Of a stretch of 64,000 nt of DNA, positions 49,901 to 62,700 are shown in pieces (the stretch's first letter is position 1; each line of letters starts with the position of its first letter). A program made the position numbers and the translations under genes. A model generated the notes under the pieces. It did not search any database, was not told where the DNA came from, and saw only the letters and a program-made list of their open reading frames with translations. Where the stretch lies: NCBI RefSeq assembly GCF_003672135.1, contig NC_039516.1, positions 6,679,838-6,743,837 on the forward strand, read 5' to 3'. Origin of the DNA: Ooceraea biroi (Eukaryota > Arthropoda > Insecta > Hymenoptera > Formicidae).

Positions 49901-52900
49901 ATTCCAGTCCCACGCCGCCTCTGCGCTGCGTGAAATCTTCGTCGTCTCGCGAATTTATGCGAATGCACGTTATTTAGGGGAAAAACGCGCGCCTCGCAGC
50001 GGCGCATCTAAATCTCCGGAGATATTCCAGGTTTGTGAATTTTCGCTGCCGGTCACGCGACATTTCCCTCGCACGGGCTGCTTCCTCTGTGTGTGTGTGT
50101 GTAGACTGACTCGTATCTCGTCTCGCTTTACACCCAACCAATCGTGGAATAGCGAAGAGCGATAGAAACGAGTCCGGGGCGCTGCTTTGAAAATTCAAGA
50201 GCAACGTGAATTCTAGCCTTTCACAAGACGCGCCCTCGCCTTATCCAGCTCTGCAAACTTATTTCTTTTCTTCGCGCCGGGGCGCTTAATCCCTCCGTGC
50301 GTAGCGAAGTGCTTCAGAAGCACACGTTATAAATTCGCTTTAAAACTCGCTCATTAACGCGATTGCACTCGAGCTTGTTTCACTCGCTGGCCGATGGAAT
50401 AAATTAATCTTTCTTTTCCGCGCGCGCGCCGTTTTAATTATCATACCCTATTACACTCTACGCAGCGCAACACGTTCGTTAACGAGAATTGAACGGTCTG
50501 TTCAATTGCTATTGAAGAAGAATCAAGGGTCGTGGATCGTCATGTCGAGGTAGTCTCATCGCATCCCTCATTTTTACGTGTCTGTCGCGCAGGGGTGCAT
50601 CTAGACGCGCCACGTGCAGTTTTGGGCGGTAACGCGCTACATATTGCATGGAGCAACGTCGGGCCAAGTGCCTATGCATTTTTCATCAGCCGTCGGCGAT
50701 TCCCTCGGACTTTATTTAACTCGTCGGCCACTCCTGTCCGAGGTTTGCTTTCGCGCGGCGTCCTCGCAATTTCCTCAGCGACAACCCCCGCCGTCTAAAA
50801 CGCCGTTTTATTCTTTAAAAGTACCGGCCGTCGATCCGCGAGGGTCGTAAGAGAGCGTACGTGGCCCTCATCGGTTCTCTCCCCCTAGGTCACCCAGGAA
50901 TCCATCCATCTCCTCGATCTCGTATGAGAAATACCATCGGGATAACCGCACGCGTGTGCTCGTCCTGCGCCCTTCTCCGCTTCTCTTCTAGCTTCGTTGC
51001 TCTCCTTTGAGGGAGCAGATTCTTTGCTTCGCACTTTAGTGTCCCGCGTAAGCTCGCCCGCATCCTCGTCCGACTGTGTCCCGCGGAATGCAGAATGTTA
51101 TAACGGATCGATCGAGGAGACATGGCGCGCGTCTACTACCTACCCACCTACCTCTACTTACTCCCTTTAATCGTCCTTGGCGCTCCCGCGCTCCGGATTT
51201 TCCTCGCTCTTATCCGACGACCATCTGGCGCTCTCCTTAATATCGGAGAATAGGAGATCCGAAATTCCGATAAATCCGTGTACCAATAATGTCACGTCGC
51301 TCGCGAGCACGCGGGCCACTCCTGCCGCTAAACTAATGCAAGTCGTTATCGCAGCTCGGTCTTCGCTTCGCTGTATTGTGCGATCTTTTGTATATACCGT
51401 GCGATTATATAGAAAATCAATTGCGTCAATCAGTGAATTTTCGACGTCAGATTATTTCCTCTCGTTTGTCTTAATCACTTCCGCCGGGTACAAAGATCGC
51501 CGCGACCTTTTCCCCATTTAACCTGATCGCTCGACGTTCGCTTTATTTCAATCTTTATTTCTCTCCCTTCCGTTGTCCCCATCTTTGGCCTCCTTTTTTT
51601 AATATCTGATGGCAGCGTGTCTTATACATTAGGATGATGACTAATTTATCGTCGTTATAGGAAGAGAGTAGATTATTATCTTTCTGTCTTTCCCTGCGCT
51701 TCCTCTTCATGTAAATTTAATCAGGCAATTTTATTGTAGATAAAAAATATTTATTCCGTATAATGCCCGGTATACTTTTCTTTATTGATCGTTAAACTTA
51801 GCACATTCAAATCATCTTGAATGTAAATTTAGGTCGTTGAAGTTCGTAAGTGGAGCAACCAGAGTATCAGAGCGATTGTAATTCAAGAATTATAAGAGAC
51901 TACAAAGTATAAGTAACTTTTCTCATTAATATTCGATGATCGGTTGTTATTACAACACGGTGCTCACATTTAATAAGCCCATCCATCGTTACTATCTTCA
52001 TTAGCCCCTCTTTCTTCAGAATAATGTCGGTATTCAGCTTTAACAACTATCCCATTATTGAAATGCACTTATTGAAACTATACAAGCGATAATAACGCAA
52101 GTCCGCTTGTTATAATTATGGTGTAGTGTTGATACATCGCTCCTTTACTTGAATTATATGCCTTGCGCTTTTCTTTGATTTCACATTCCGTAATTGAGCG
52201 TAGGTTCCATTGACGATACGCGCATCGCAGCTGGTAAATTGTAGACCGGTTCGCCGTAAATGACGTAAAACATGCAACGCTTATTAATATCGGAAAGCAG
52301 ATTACCGTTGGCCGTCTTCTCCCATTTGCTTAGTCACCATATCTGGGTATCTCCGAATTTTTGTTGCAGCGTCTAATACCGCGTTACGCAACGCGAGTCG
52401 ATACTCTCGCCATGGCGCCGCTGTTTCTTAAGAAATTGCGTTGCACGCGTGAGAGCTGTGCAGCGCGATCGGCATCAAATCGACGGTGCAATTTTGTCAG
52501 TAGCACGCAACGCTCGTTAATACCCGACATCAGTGCTTTTTGACATTTGAAAATGAATAATTCGCAACACCTCCACGAGCGATAGCGTTATGTAAAGCGG
52601 CATTACATAAAAGCCCGCGCGCGGTACCGTTCATGATTGAATTCGCGGCGACGGGAAAATTTGATGGAACCGTGTTGCGTAAAGGAACAAAGTAGAGCAG
52701 CCGAATTGTCGCGGCGCTATTGCGCAATTCATCTCGTCGCGCACAATTTTCCACGTTACTCGATTCTTCCATGTCAACCCCGCCTCGCGACGACGTTGCT
52801 GTCGAAATATTTACGTAGGAATTTATTGTGATTTTTGGAATTTTTGTTTGCCGGCGTACTCGCCACGCAACTCGCGGCGCACAATGCACGATCGGTTGTC

Positions 52901-53777
52901 TGCATTTGAATGCTTGCACCACCACTGCAATTTCCCCGTTACCCACTCGCCTCCCTTCTCCTCCCTTTATGTAGAATACGCGCTGCAGTAATCGGAAATA
53001 ACCCGGTGAGCTTCGTTGAAATTCGAGCCGCGCGCTCGTCGGTGTCTTCGAATTTTACTCGTTACTGTGTATTACCATGACGTCATTTTGCCGCCGAAAT
53101 AAGGAAGGAGGAATGCGAGGAACGGCAGCGCGATAAAAGAACCGTCTTCGAGGCGCGAGAACGTTTCGAGGGAGAATTTTCCGTGATTTCTGTATGTGTT
53201 TATATGTGTCTGTATGTGTGTCTTCATCGTTCGTACTAACAATTTATTCATACTCTGAAGTCCTGCATGCGCTCCTAGCTAGGAATGTAATCCGCCACGT
53301 CCAGTCTCCCTGAAAGCTACGATTACGCGAACTAGACATCTACTATTAGCACCGATATCTTCGAAATCGGATCGTTAACGAAGACGGAGGGATCGATTCA
53401 CCAACGGGGAACGAGAATCGATCGTCTCTCCGAGAACGACAGAGAGTATAAGATAGAAAGAGAGAGAAAGATAGAGAGTAGAAAAGATGTGATAGTGATT
53501 AACTACTCCTCGACGAGAGACCTCTCCAAAAATATTCGCGTATCTCTGCATCTCAGGTGCCTCTCGTGCTCGCACGTTACTGTTACTCGTCCGTTAACAC
53601 ACACGTGCATGCCGAACGCGCGGATGTGGACTTGCCTTTTCTTCGAGGTCGTTCCTCAGCGACCGTTTATCGGGGACGAGCGGCTCGTCCAGCTCGCGTC
53701 GACGATTACGATAATGACGACGACGTAGAGGCTCCCGATCTCGAAGGATCGCGCGCCGCCCACGACGGAACTCAGGG
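40970..53777. other. gene-poor region between the Myb/SANT gene and Frequenin
   Basis: The two flanking genes converge here, so both ends hold 3' UTRs. AATAAA near 42050 (plus) and near 53243 (minus, TTTATT on the given strand) are possible ends. I see no coding exon between. The open frames at 42380-42811, 44921-45341 and 47129-48085 are Arg/Ser-rich, overlap on several frames and lack protein motifs, as expected for CpG-rich DNA. TA-rich repeats lie at 45680-45720 and purine-rich low-complexity DNA at 41575-41617 and 53440-53480. Long noncoding transcripts cannot be excluded. Confidence 0.5.
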
Positions 53778-56700
53778 TTACTCTCCTCCCAGCGATAGCG
53801 CCTGCACGATCCTCGGATCGGCCTTGCTACCCTCCCGGAACTCCTCGAGCGTGAGCTTATCGTCGTGGTTCTTGTCCATCTGATCGAAGATCTTGTCGAC
53901 CCTCTTCTGCGGGGTGTTTTCATCCTCGGCCTGCGGCTGTTGTCCCTGGAACATCCAACGTTACCCATCGCTCAGTCTCATTAATCAGTGGAGCGCCCGA
54001 ATCGCCAATCTATCCTCACTACAACGTGTTCAAACTGTTTCCTCATGAGACTAACATGTATCTTTTCAAAGCGAAGGGCGACAGCTCCTGCCGTCGTAAG
54101 CTATTATGTAACAAGCCAGCGATAGTTTGAGAAGACTAATGTCTAATGGGCAACAAATTGTTAGGAAATTTCTGATTCTTGTGAAAAACACGCTAAACGT
54201 AGCATGTTAAACATAATGTACAAAAGTTTTAATCTCTCTTGCAATTCCTTCGCTCAACAATTTCTTAGAAAGTTTCCATTTATTCTAAAGAACACAGCGC
54301 GTATCATAAACTTGTCGTATAAAACATTTAATTCCTTTATCCGTCCTGAAATTTTGCTACTGTTTACAATAACGTCGGCTACTCCCATCGCCCACCATTA
54401 TTATTTTGTTTGTAACTGATTTATCGCTCTGACAGCGTTATCTCGCAGTTGTGCCCTAGTGAGTTATTGACTTTTAATGGATCCGCGTTTGATCTCACTT
54501 TGACGCAACCGTTTATAATTGAAATCGGCTGATCCGCTAATTGCCGGCGTTGTCATACGGCGTATCGCTTTATCGATGACGTTTAGCTTCCAATTGTATT
54601 ACGTGGCTCGATCGGGTTTATTGTTTCAAAGTCGACAGTTATATCGAAGTCTCGGTTCGCGAACCGGCTTTTGTCACCCGTGCACCCGTGAGCTTATGGA
54701 TCACCGTGCGTCGGCTCCCGTGGGTATGCATATAATGCGTCACTCTCCCTCTAAAATTAATATTAACGAGACTTCGGGGTGATTAATGGCGATCCGTTGT
54801 CGCGAGACGAAACGAAGTTGCTGCGGTCGCGTCGAACGAACTTTTCGCTGAAACTTGCCCAGGCGTGCAATTCCGCAATGAAACAATATCCCGAAAATGT
54901 CGACGTATCTCGCCACCCTTGCTCCCTCATTTTCCCTGGAAACTCGGTCGCACGTTCCACGCGGGTGTCGTGTTACTTCCGCGTTGAGTTACTTCCGGCG
55001 TATAAGTATCGTAAGATTTTGCGACGAGTTTCACCGGAAAGTGCACGATCACGGACTTTGTTCGTATCGATAATGTAATTACGGCGCGGAAAGCGCGCTC
55101 CTCTCAGCATCAGTACGCGCCAGTAAATGCACATTTCCTGCCCATCCAACGCGCGACGATGTCGTTTCGAACGAAACAATTAAAGTTTCAGCAGGCAGCC
55201 GCTGCAGTGACGAAAGATTATAGCGCGCGACGTGCATAATAAGAGAAAGGAGCGAGAGAGAAAAGAGAGAGAGAGAGAGGGAGGAAGAGGACATATTATA
55301 ACTTCGAAGAAGCCGCATATATCGCGCTTGTCAGAAGCAATGGCGGGAAGGGTGACGTTGTAGCTCGCGCCGCTAACTCGCTTGTAGCACACCGCTCGCT
55401 CGGAAACTATACAAGAGGATTATAACTTCCGCCGGGTTACATGTAACCCGGCGCTCGTTGGGATAAAATATTGGCTTGATATTGAACACGTTGTGCGCGA
55501 GCCATTACGATTGCATCGCAGCAAGCGGGTCGTTAAGCAAGTGCGCGGTGTTGGCGGCAACGAAGGGGGTGTATCTCGTGCTACGGTGGACAATCTCGTT
55601 TACAACCATCGAATAAGCGAAACACAAAGGATGAGGAAGGACAAAGTAAAGTAATAACGGATCATCCAATCTTCATTGCGATTCTAACAGACCCTTCTTG
55701 TTCCCGGCAACTCGACGTCGCACACTGATGATTGTTGGTAAGTAAAGATGGGGATTAGTACGACTGGGATAATGGACCAGCGTTATCCCGAGGAGATTGC
55801 AAGACGTGGATGGCGGGAAGACGTATTTGAAAGGAACAAGATCGGGAAGTGGTCAGCAAAATGTTTCACGTCGAAGGCTCTCTTAAGAACCGGAGCTCTT
55901 TGAAAGGGTTGCACTTACCACCATTTGATATATCGCGTCGACTATGTTTAACATCTCGTCCCTCGTGATAAAGCCATCGTTGTCCACGTCGTACAAGCGG
56001 AAGGCCCCTGAAAAGAGACGGAAGGAGGGAGAGAAATGCAATTGATCTCCATGAGTGAAACTCAGCAAAGTACAAAATTCGGAAGAATCGTTCGCGGTGA
56101 GATGGTTTCTTGTTTCACGTCTCTCTCATGAACTTGCAAATTCTCCTCTCTTTCTCTTTCTCTCCCTCTTCGCGACGGAGCCTGATTCGCGATCGCAATA
56201 TCCTGGGCGAAGCTGTACATCTCATTGCCGTTTCCTCACTTTTATCTGAGAATGTCATCGTTCATCGATAGCGATAGTTCCCACGGATTGAGAGAGTCTC
56301 ATTTATCATCTCATATTGCGACGATCGTCTTTCATAGCCCGTCTCGAATTTTACGTGTAACGATTCTTCTCCCATGATACGTGGATCTCCTTCCTTCGAA
56401 ACGGAAATTTGCGGGAATCATGGGCACAAATAAAAGCGATCTTCCTCGGTGTAATTTTGGATAGTCTAATTTTGTCGAAAGTTCCATCTAATTTTATCAA
56501 TTTTCCGGAGACATATAAAGGACCATCTCTGAAATACGCTGCCGAGATACCAATTTCACTACGACCACGAAAAGTTAGAAACGGCGAATTTTTTTATCTG
56601 CCTAAGATAAAATCAGACGACTGAAGTTTTCGACTATCGCGAGTAAATCAAATGGGATACGTAGCTATGAGATTCGGGGCGATCTTCCGCAATGTATCCA

Positions 56701-58281
56701 AAGTAGACGAGCAAACAAACTGGCTCACAAGAGAGAGAGAAAGAAAGAGAGAGCGAGAGAAAACTCTCCTAAATTCGAGTGGATAACTTTCTTGAGTGGG
56801 GATAAGGGGCGAGATACTCACAGTGAAGCTTTTCGTCCAGGTTGCCGCGCGACGTCACCGAGAGCGCCCTTATGAACTCCTCGAATTCTATCGTGCCATC
56901 CTGAAACAACAATCCGACGTATCCTCATTTTGTCGCACGCGAAATGCCCCCACCCACGCAGCTCCAGGATCACTTGGCGATCGTGTTTCTCCCAAAGAGG
57001 AATAGTTATCGGTTGCTAGTCTGGCAACTGTCGGCTGATATGCTGAGCAAATAGTTTTCGCTGTCTCAAATATCTTGCACGATAGCGCAAAGCCCGAGTC
57101 TCGCGACAGAAATCCAAGGCAAACTTCCGCTTCAAATATGTTTCTCGATAAATGCGCCCGAGTCGCGGAGGCGAGAAACGCCAGTGCACACTCAGTCGTT
57201 CGAACAGAACGAGCCAGCGCTGATTAAACAACGCGATCGATTCGTATCCGCGAGATTGACGTTTACCCCCGGCTCTTAGGGTGAGTTCGTTCAGAGCGCG
57301 ATCCACTATGTAAATTAACAATTCATTCTTATCTAATGCCAGACTAAACAAATGCTTAACCGACAGTTAAATGGCAATAAAGACAGACAGGAGGACAGCG
57401 ATAACGCCGGTGGCAGAGGGAGAAAAATAATTTGGACGGGCGGACTGGAGCATATCGCGTGATCTTTATTGCACGCGAATGTCGACTTGGCGAACGTGGA
57501 TTCGAAAGGCATAAGAAGCTCGTGGAAAACTACGGGCACCACATACACACGTGACAAGAAACTCACGGCGTTCTCGTCGAAGACCCTGAAGACGAGGGAG
57601 GCGAACTTTGACGGGTCACCGTGGGGGAAGAACTGCTTGTAGATCTTTATGAAGCCCTGAAATCACGCGAGTGTCATGTGTACCTGGAGCTTTCTGCCTG
57701 TCATCGATTATTTGAGGTAATTAATTCTTTCCTCTCCTATTGTTGTCACTTGGCATATATATTTTAAATACATTCTGTATTGCGAATAATGTATCCTTTA
57801 TTAGCAAATTTTTTAAATCTTATAGAAATGTTTGTACAGTAAATATATTCTTTGTTATTTTTTTCACTTTGACAAATGACTTTAGAGGAAAAAGAGGAAA
57901 GAATTAATGTACTTAAAACATATTTGTCAGTACTACGTACCTGTTCTGTGAGCAATCCATCGGGGCAGTCTTTCAGGAATCCTTTGTGCCTAAATAACGA
58001 GATGAATCCAATGTACTTTGCGTCATTAGTAATAAATAAAAAGATGAAAAATGTTCGTCTTGAATCTACTTGTTTGGAAAACCTTTATCTCAATTAGCCG
58101 TGAGTTTGAACTAATGTGATTCTGTCGTCAATTATTTTCTTCTATCAAGAGATCCTTAAGCCTTAAGATCCTTAATCCGAAATCCTTAATCATCTTGATC
58201 AAGCTTCTACAAGTTTCACGATAACAGGTGATTACCTTTCTCAAAGTCCAACTTACCATTGACGGATTTCTTTCTCGGTGA
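53778..58281 (-). CDS. Frq: Frequenin / neuronal calcium sensor 1 (partial, lacks N-terminal exon)
   Basis: Calcium-binding EF-hand protein acting at synapses and the Golgi, where it regulates neurotransmitter release and PI4-kinase. Coding exons in transcript order: 58281-58257 (only 25 bases), 57989-57941, 57656-57567, 56900-56822, 56007-55919, 53945-53778. Phases agree, giving about 166 residues from FTEKEIRQWHKGF to QALSLGGE-stop. The degenerate first EF-hand (KDCPDGLLTEQGF) has the CPxG that marks this family. Active loops are DENADGTIEFEE, DVDNDGFITRDE and DKNHDDKLTLEE. SVTSRGNLDEKLHWAFRLYD and NTPQKRVDKIFDQMDK are near-identical to insect Frequenin as I recall it. In the last loop the usual Gly at position 6 is Asp (GAC-GAT). 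The first coding exon, expected to start MGKK with a myristoylation glycine, was not found and probably lies beyond position 64000. Confidence 0.93.
55430..55453. repeat. 24-base perfect palindrome in the last Frequenin intron
   Basis: CGCCGGGTTAC is followed directly by its exact mirror complement around a central ATGT-type axis (55430-55453), with no mismatch and no loop. It lies in the intron between the EF3 exon and the last Frequenin exon. It could be a dimeric factor site or extrude a cruciform. Function is unknown. Confidence 0.85.
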
Positions 58282-58440
58282 CTGAAACAGAAACAAAAAG
58301 AATATTTGAAGAGGTAATTAATTACTGGCTACGATATATACACCTATATAGCAAGATCGAGTTATTCCACGCGTGAAAAGTGCAAGAAAAAGCACACGCG
58401 ACAGAGAGCATCGTAAAAAGAGAAAGAGCGAGACAGCGAC

Positions 58441-58442
<2 letters not shown>

Positions 58443-58480
<38 letters not shown>
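58443..58480. repeat. (GA)n microsatellite
   Basis: About 17-19 uninterrupted AG dinucleotides follow a longer purine-rich stretch (58418-58442). It sits upstream of the microexon in the minus-strand Frequenin gene, where it reads as a CT tract. (GA)n is a potential GAGA-factor binding sequence in insects. Confidence 0.9.
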
Positions 58481-58483
<3 letters not shown>

Positions 58484-59689
58484 ACGGAGAGAATTACTGT
58501 TCCATTCCCCGAGCTCGTATCAACTGCCATGTGATTTATCGTACGACGGATTTTCTCGGTAAATTCAGTATGGAGGTACATGTCATTGAAAAACTCGATT
58601 GTCCCGTGAGGCGATCAAATTTTTATACGGCGCCGTGTGGGGTCCGAATCGTTTTTCCTTACGTCAACCGAAGGATGTTTATACGAGGAGCGGAACGTTA
58701 CGGAACGATTCTTTTCTTACATTTCAGTTGGACGTGAAACAAAATATATCGCGACTAGAGGTGACGGATTATAAAAAGAGAAGAGCGATCGCCGCAGTGC
58801 AGGAGTGATTCGGAAGATTGAATTTATTTGTACGGGTGGAGAAGCAATATCACCCCGCGAGAGGGACAATCGATAACAGCGATTGTGCTCGCAAGACGGA
58901 TATGTGTGCCGCTGGAAGAACGAAAGTTTTCCCCCTCGGATTCTCGTATTTAAGGATTACCCGGCGTTCTTTATGTCGGCGGTCGAACCGCAGAGTATCG
59001 GGAAGGAAAACAGGGAAGGAAGATTAGCGACGGACACTGTAATTGCCGTCTGTCTCGCCGGTTCGCTCCTCGAACTTCGAATCTGCGAAAAGTGCTTGTA
59101 TCCACCCCAATACCCGATGGAGAAAGATGATTCAATAAAATCTAGGTAGGGAGGCGACGCGGCGAAAAATAATCTGTACGGTTCGACGTATCAAAGTCGC
59201 GCACATGGCAGACACGATTCTACATATCCCTCTGGATCTTGTGTAAGGAGCGCGCATTATTTTTTTTTTCGACGAAATGTTTCACTGAGATTGCATCTTA
59301 ATTGATGGCTAGGTAATAGTTCGCCCTCTAAGGAACACATGTGTCGTGAGGAAAGCACTTTGCGTCTCTGTACGACAGCTGAACCGAATGTGTTACAGCG
59401 GCACGGAGAAAGGGACAAGGAGCAAAGGGCAAAGGACGGAAGGTCTCTCGGGGTCGATAGAACTACTAGAGAATATGAAGAGTTTTGTTGTTTATATGGT
59501 AATCTTGTGTCGCGTACTGTGTACGGCGCAGTTAGCTTTTACAAGCAGCGCGGCAAACTCGTCCTTGTGCGGAGGATCACCACGATCTTACAGTGCCAAA
59601 TCGGCATATTATTCCGATCGACAAATTTCGTAGCCGCGTCCTCGTTTCCCCGCGAGTGCAGTGCTTGCGAAGTTTCTCATTGGCGAACT

Positions 59690-59721
59690 CGTCAGCGAAC
59701 TCATCGGCGAACTCGTCAACA
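59690..59721. repeat. 12-base tandem repeat
   Basis: GGCGAACTCGTC, AGCGAACTCATC and GGCGAACTCGTC follow head to tail. On the minus strand an open frame reads this as repeated DEFA, but that frame has no other protein feature, so I treat it as a simple repeat. Confidence 0.7.
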
Positions 59722-62700
59722 AGTTGCGTGCGCATTGTCATCCAGAGTAAAATCTCTTTCGTCAGATTAGAAGGGAACGACTTCGGCGAGACTGAAGACG
59801 TCGCATAATATCGGGACACGCGCGATTAAGCGGAACAGATCGCTAGCGATTATCGCGTGGACCAAACGCGAGCTTGCCTCGGATCGATCGTTGCTTCCTC
59901 GGAGACTCCCGCGACAGATGGCTAGGCCCGATGTGAATGGCCGAAATATTCCTATAACTATGTAAATGCGATTTGCGCGACGCGTATCGCGTCCGTCGTC
60001 GGTAACGGATTTGATTGTACCGAATCTGCTTGCTGGTTTTTACGACGGCACGGAAAAAGCTTATTTAAATGCGGATTACTGATGCAGTGCGCTTGACATA
60101 CACGACGCCCGATATACATGTACGTATATATAATGAATAATCCGGAGACCCCGTCGTTCTGCTCTTGATTTTTTATCGTGTAGGTACTTTACTACCGCCG
60201 ACCGAAGTGCCATGAAACATATCTCGCGGGGTATCAATTTCTCATTTAATATCCAGTACACGAGGTGTGCCCTCGCCATTTCCGATGTGGAACATTCGTT
60301 AATCCAAAGAGTTTAGCCGTGGGTGTGCACGAGATGTAACGACGGCAGTCACGCTATTTCGCAAAGAACATTCGACGCGTCAGCGCAAACGGAAATTCCT
60401 TTCGTTTTTCACGCGATTTACTCGTCGCGGTGATTTCCGAAGCGGCATGTTAGGTAGTGTCTTAATTATCGGCACGTTTCGTGGCAGTCGTCTTAACTCG
60501 GCTCGACTTAACGGACAATTTTCACGATGAAACTATATGCACCGACCACAAAACTTTAGCAAATAAAACGCGCGAGCTGCGTTTCTGTACGCGCGCGCGC
60601 GAGGTTTGTGTGTACGCACGAGTTGGCACGCGAATTTCACTTGTCGATACACTCTCGAGTCCCGTAATTGATTCGAGGGCCGAGAGGATGCTTAATTGGC
60701 CGTAGTTACTCGTCTACTGCTGGACTTAGGGCTTACGCCCACTAAATTGCACCCTTCTTCTTCCCCATCGTCCATTTCCGCCCTTTCCGCCTTTTCCAAT
60801 CCGCTTCTCCCGCGCTTCCATTAAATCTCTCGATATCTTCCCGACTGCAAACTTTTTCCACGACCGAGGGAAAAGCACTCTTGGCTTTCTATGTGTCTCT
60901 TTATTTTCCTCTTTCTCTTTCTCTTTATCTTTCTACTTTCTAAATAATAATTCGGTTTATTGCGTTAATTCGTACGTATAACTTTGCTCGGAAAAGAGGA
61001 TTAGCCACGGCACCGAAATTTCCTTGCGTGATATATCTATCGCTTAAATACGAAATTATTTTACCATAGTACACACGCCCACATTTAATAGCACATACAC
61101 ATTGAAGAAATCAATTAACATGAAAACTGCAAGGTTTTAGAGTATATCTAGAGGTGTAGAAAATTAAATTGTTGACTGTACATGCCGCGCATTATTTATT
61201 ACGTTTTACGTATGAATTGACGAACTATGTATTGATCAATTGAACAATTTATGAATTCCAAAATAGAGTTTTTGTTTAATTTTAGATGTAGCAGTTTTGT
61301 AAAACTGTTACGATCTTTTAGAAGAAAGTATTGTAGAAAGGATGTCAGATAAATAGAATAGATTGGAAATAATCAAGAAAAATAAAATTTATTGATGCTT
61401 ATTTTCATTTAAATTAATTCTGAGAACAAATGGCAAATGACCACGTTCATTAAGAAGATGGAGGTTGAAGATTAAATTAAGATCTATTAAAATTATCTTA
61501 ATTAAAATTTTCTGAAGCCGTCCGGATTTTGTTCTCTGCGTTGCATTCGTCATTCGAGGAAGTGAAAAGATCATGGTTCTCAGTGTCTCAAGATTTTTAG
61601 TTACCGACTAGTTATCTGCCAAACGTATTCAGGAAATTGTGAACAGTGGTTGTTCCCCAGGTCTCTACGTGTTCTTCGGCATCTTTCTTTTTTCCGGACA
61701 CGCTCTCTCGTGCTCCGTCTCGCGCGCGCGAGAGAAACACCCTCTCGCTTTTCCCTTTCGCCATCCGGTAATAATCTCGGGGAGCCACTTTTCTCAAGCG
61801 CATCCCTCCGTCGTGCGAGCACGAGTTTTTCTAATCTGCGGCATCGCCCGTAAGAGGAACACGGAGGAACATCGAGGACCGTCAAAAGAGGGATCGTCCC
61901 AGAGAAATTCAGTGATATTGCTGTCACCGCCTCTGTCACCGTGCTAAGGTAATCTCAGCTTATTTTCTGGCGGTTAGCTCGACGTTTTTCCTGCCACCGT
62001 TGTTCGTCTCGTCTCGTCCGTCATTCGTTTCGGCGATAAAGTCGAAACTGTCTCGCCAATCGACTCGCGCCCTGCGGACCTACCCTCGCTTCTCGAATCG
62101 CGTCGTGTTCGTCGCATTTGCAGATCGTATTTTCCATCGGCGATCTATTCGAGGAGACGCACACATTGCTCGTACAAATGTGCCCAATACAGACCAGCCA
62201 CGTCTCGTCGCTGCCATTAATCCGCTGGATATCGGGAAACGCTCGCGCCAGATCTGATGAATTTTTAGGCCGCGCATAAAGCCGGTGTGAAACGCGTAAT
62301 ATCGCGCGGCTGTGATACCGAGTACTTTATTTTGTAGAGTCACACGAAGTCGTGCTTAATCGCATACCGCAAGTGCAGTGCATGAATCTTTAATTAATTC
62401 CGCGTGAGTTCTCGGCTTACCTTATGCTCCGCCGTTATTCAAATTCGCCGTTTCGCTGCGGTACGGGCAAAACGACAAAACTAGAGCGTGGCAGCCGACT
62501 GTCGAGCCCGGTATGAGACGTTTATCAAAATGATCGCGTTAAACGCAGTCGTTCCTGTTTTATGAACGCGACAGACGTTTACGACGTCGCGTAATCTCCT
62601 GAGATGCATGCGTCATCCATTGTTTTAATTCTTTGCATGCTCGGCGAACAGTCTTGGCTTATCTTTAATATAGCGTTTGTATCAAAATTACGCTTCATGA

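Noticed and set aside
59339..59819. Frame containing a signal-peptide-like MKSFVVYMVILCRVLCTAQLA
   Set aside because: Followed by a short nondescript sequence and stop, overlapping other frames. No promoter or homologous family seen.
60750..60770. Minus-strand ATGGGGAAGAAGAAGGGT as the missing Frequenin first exon
   Set aside because: It reads MGKKKGAI then a stop, and no donor in the right phase leads to the expected SKLK continuation before FTEKEIRQW.
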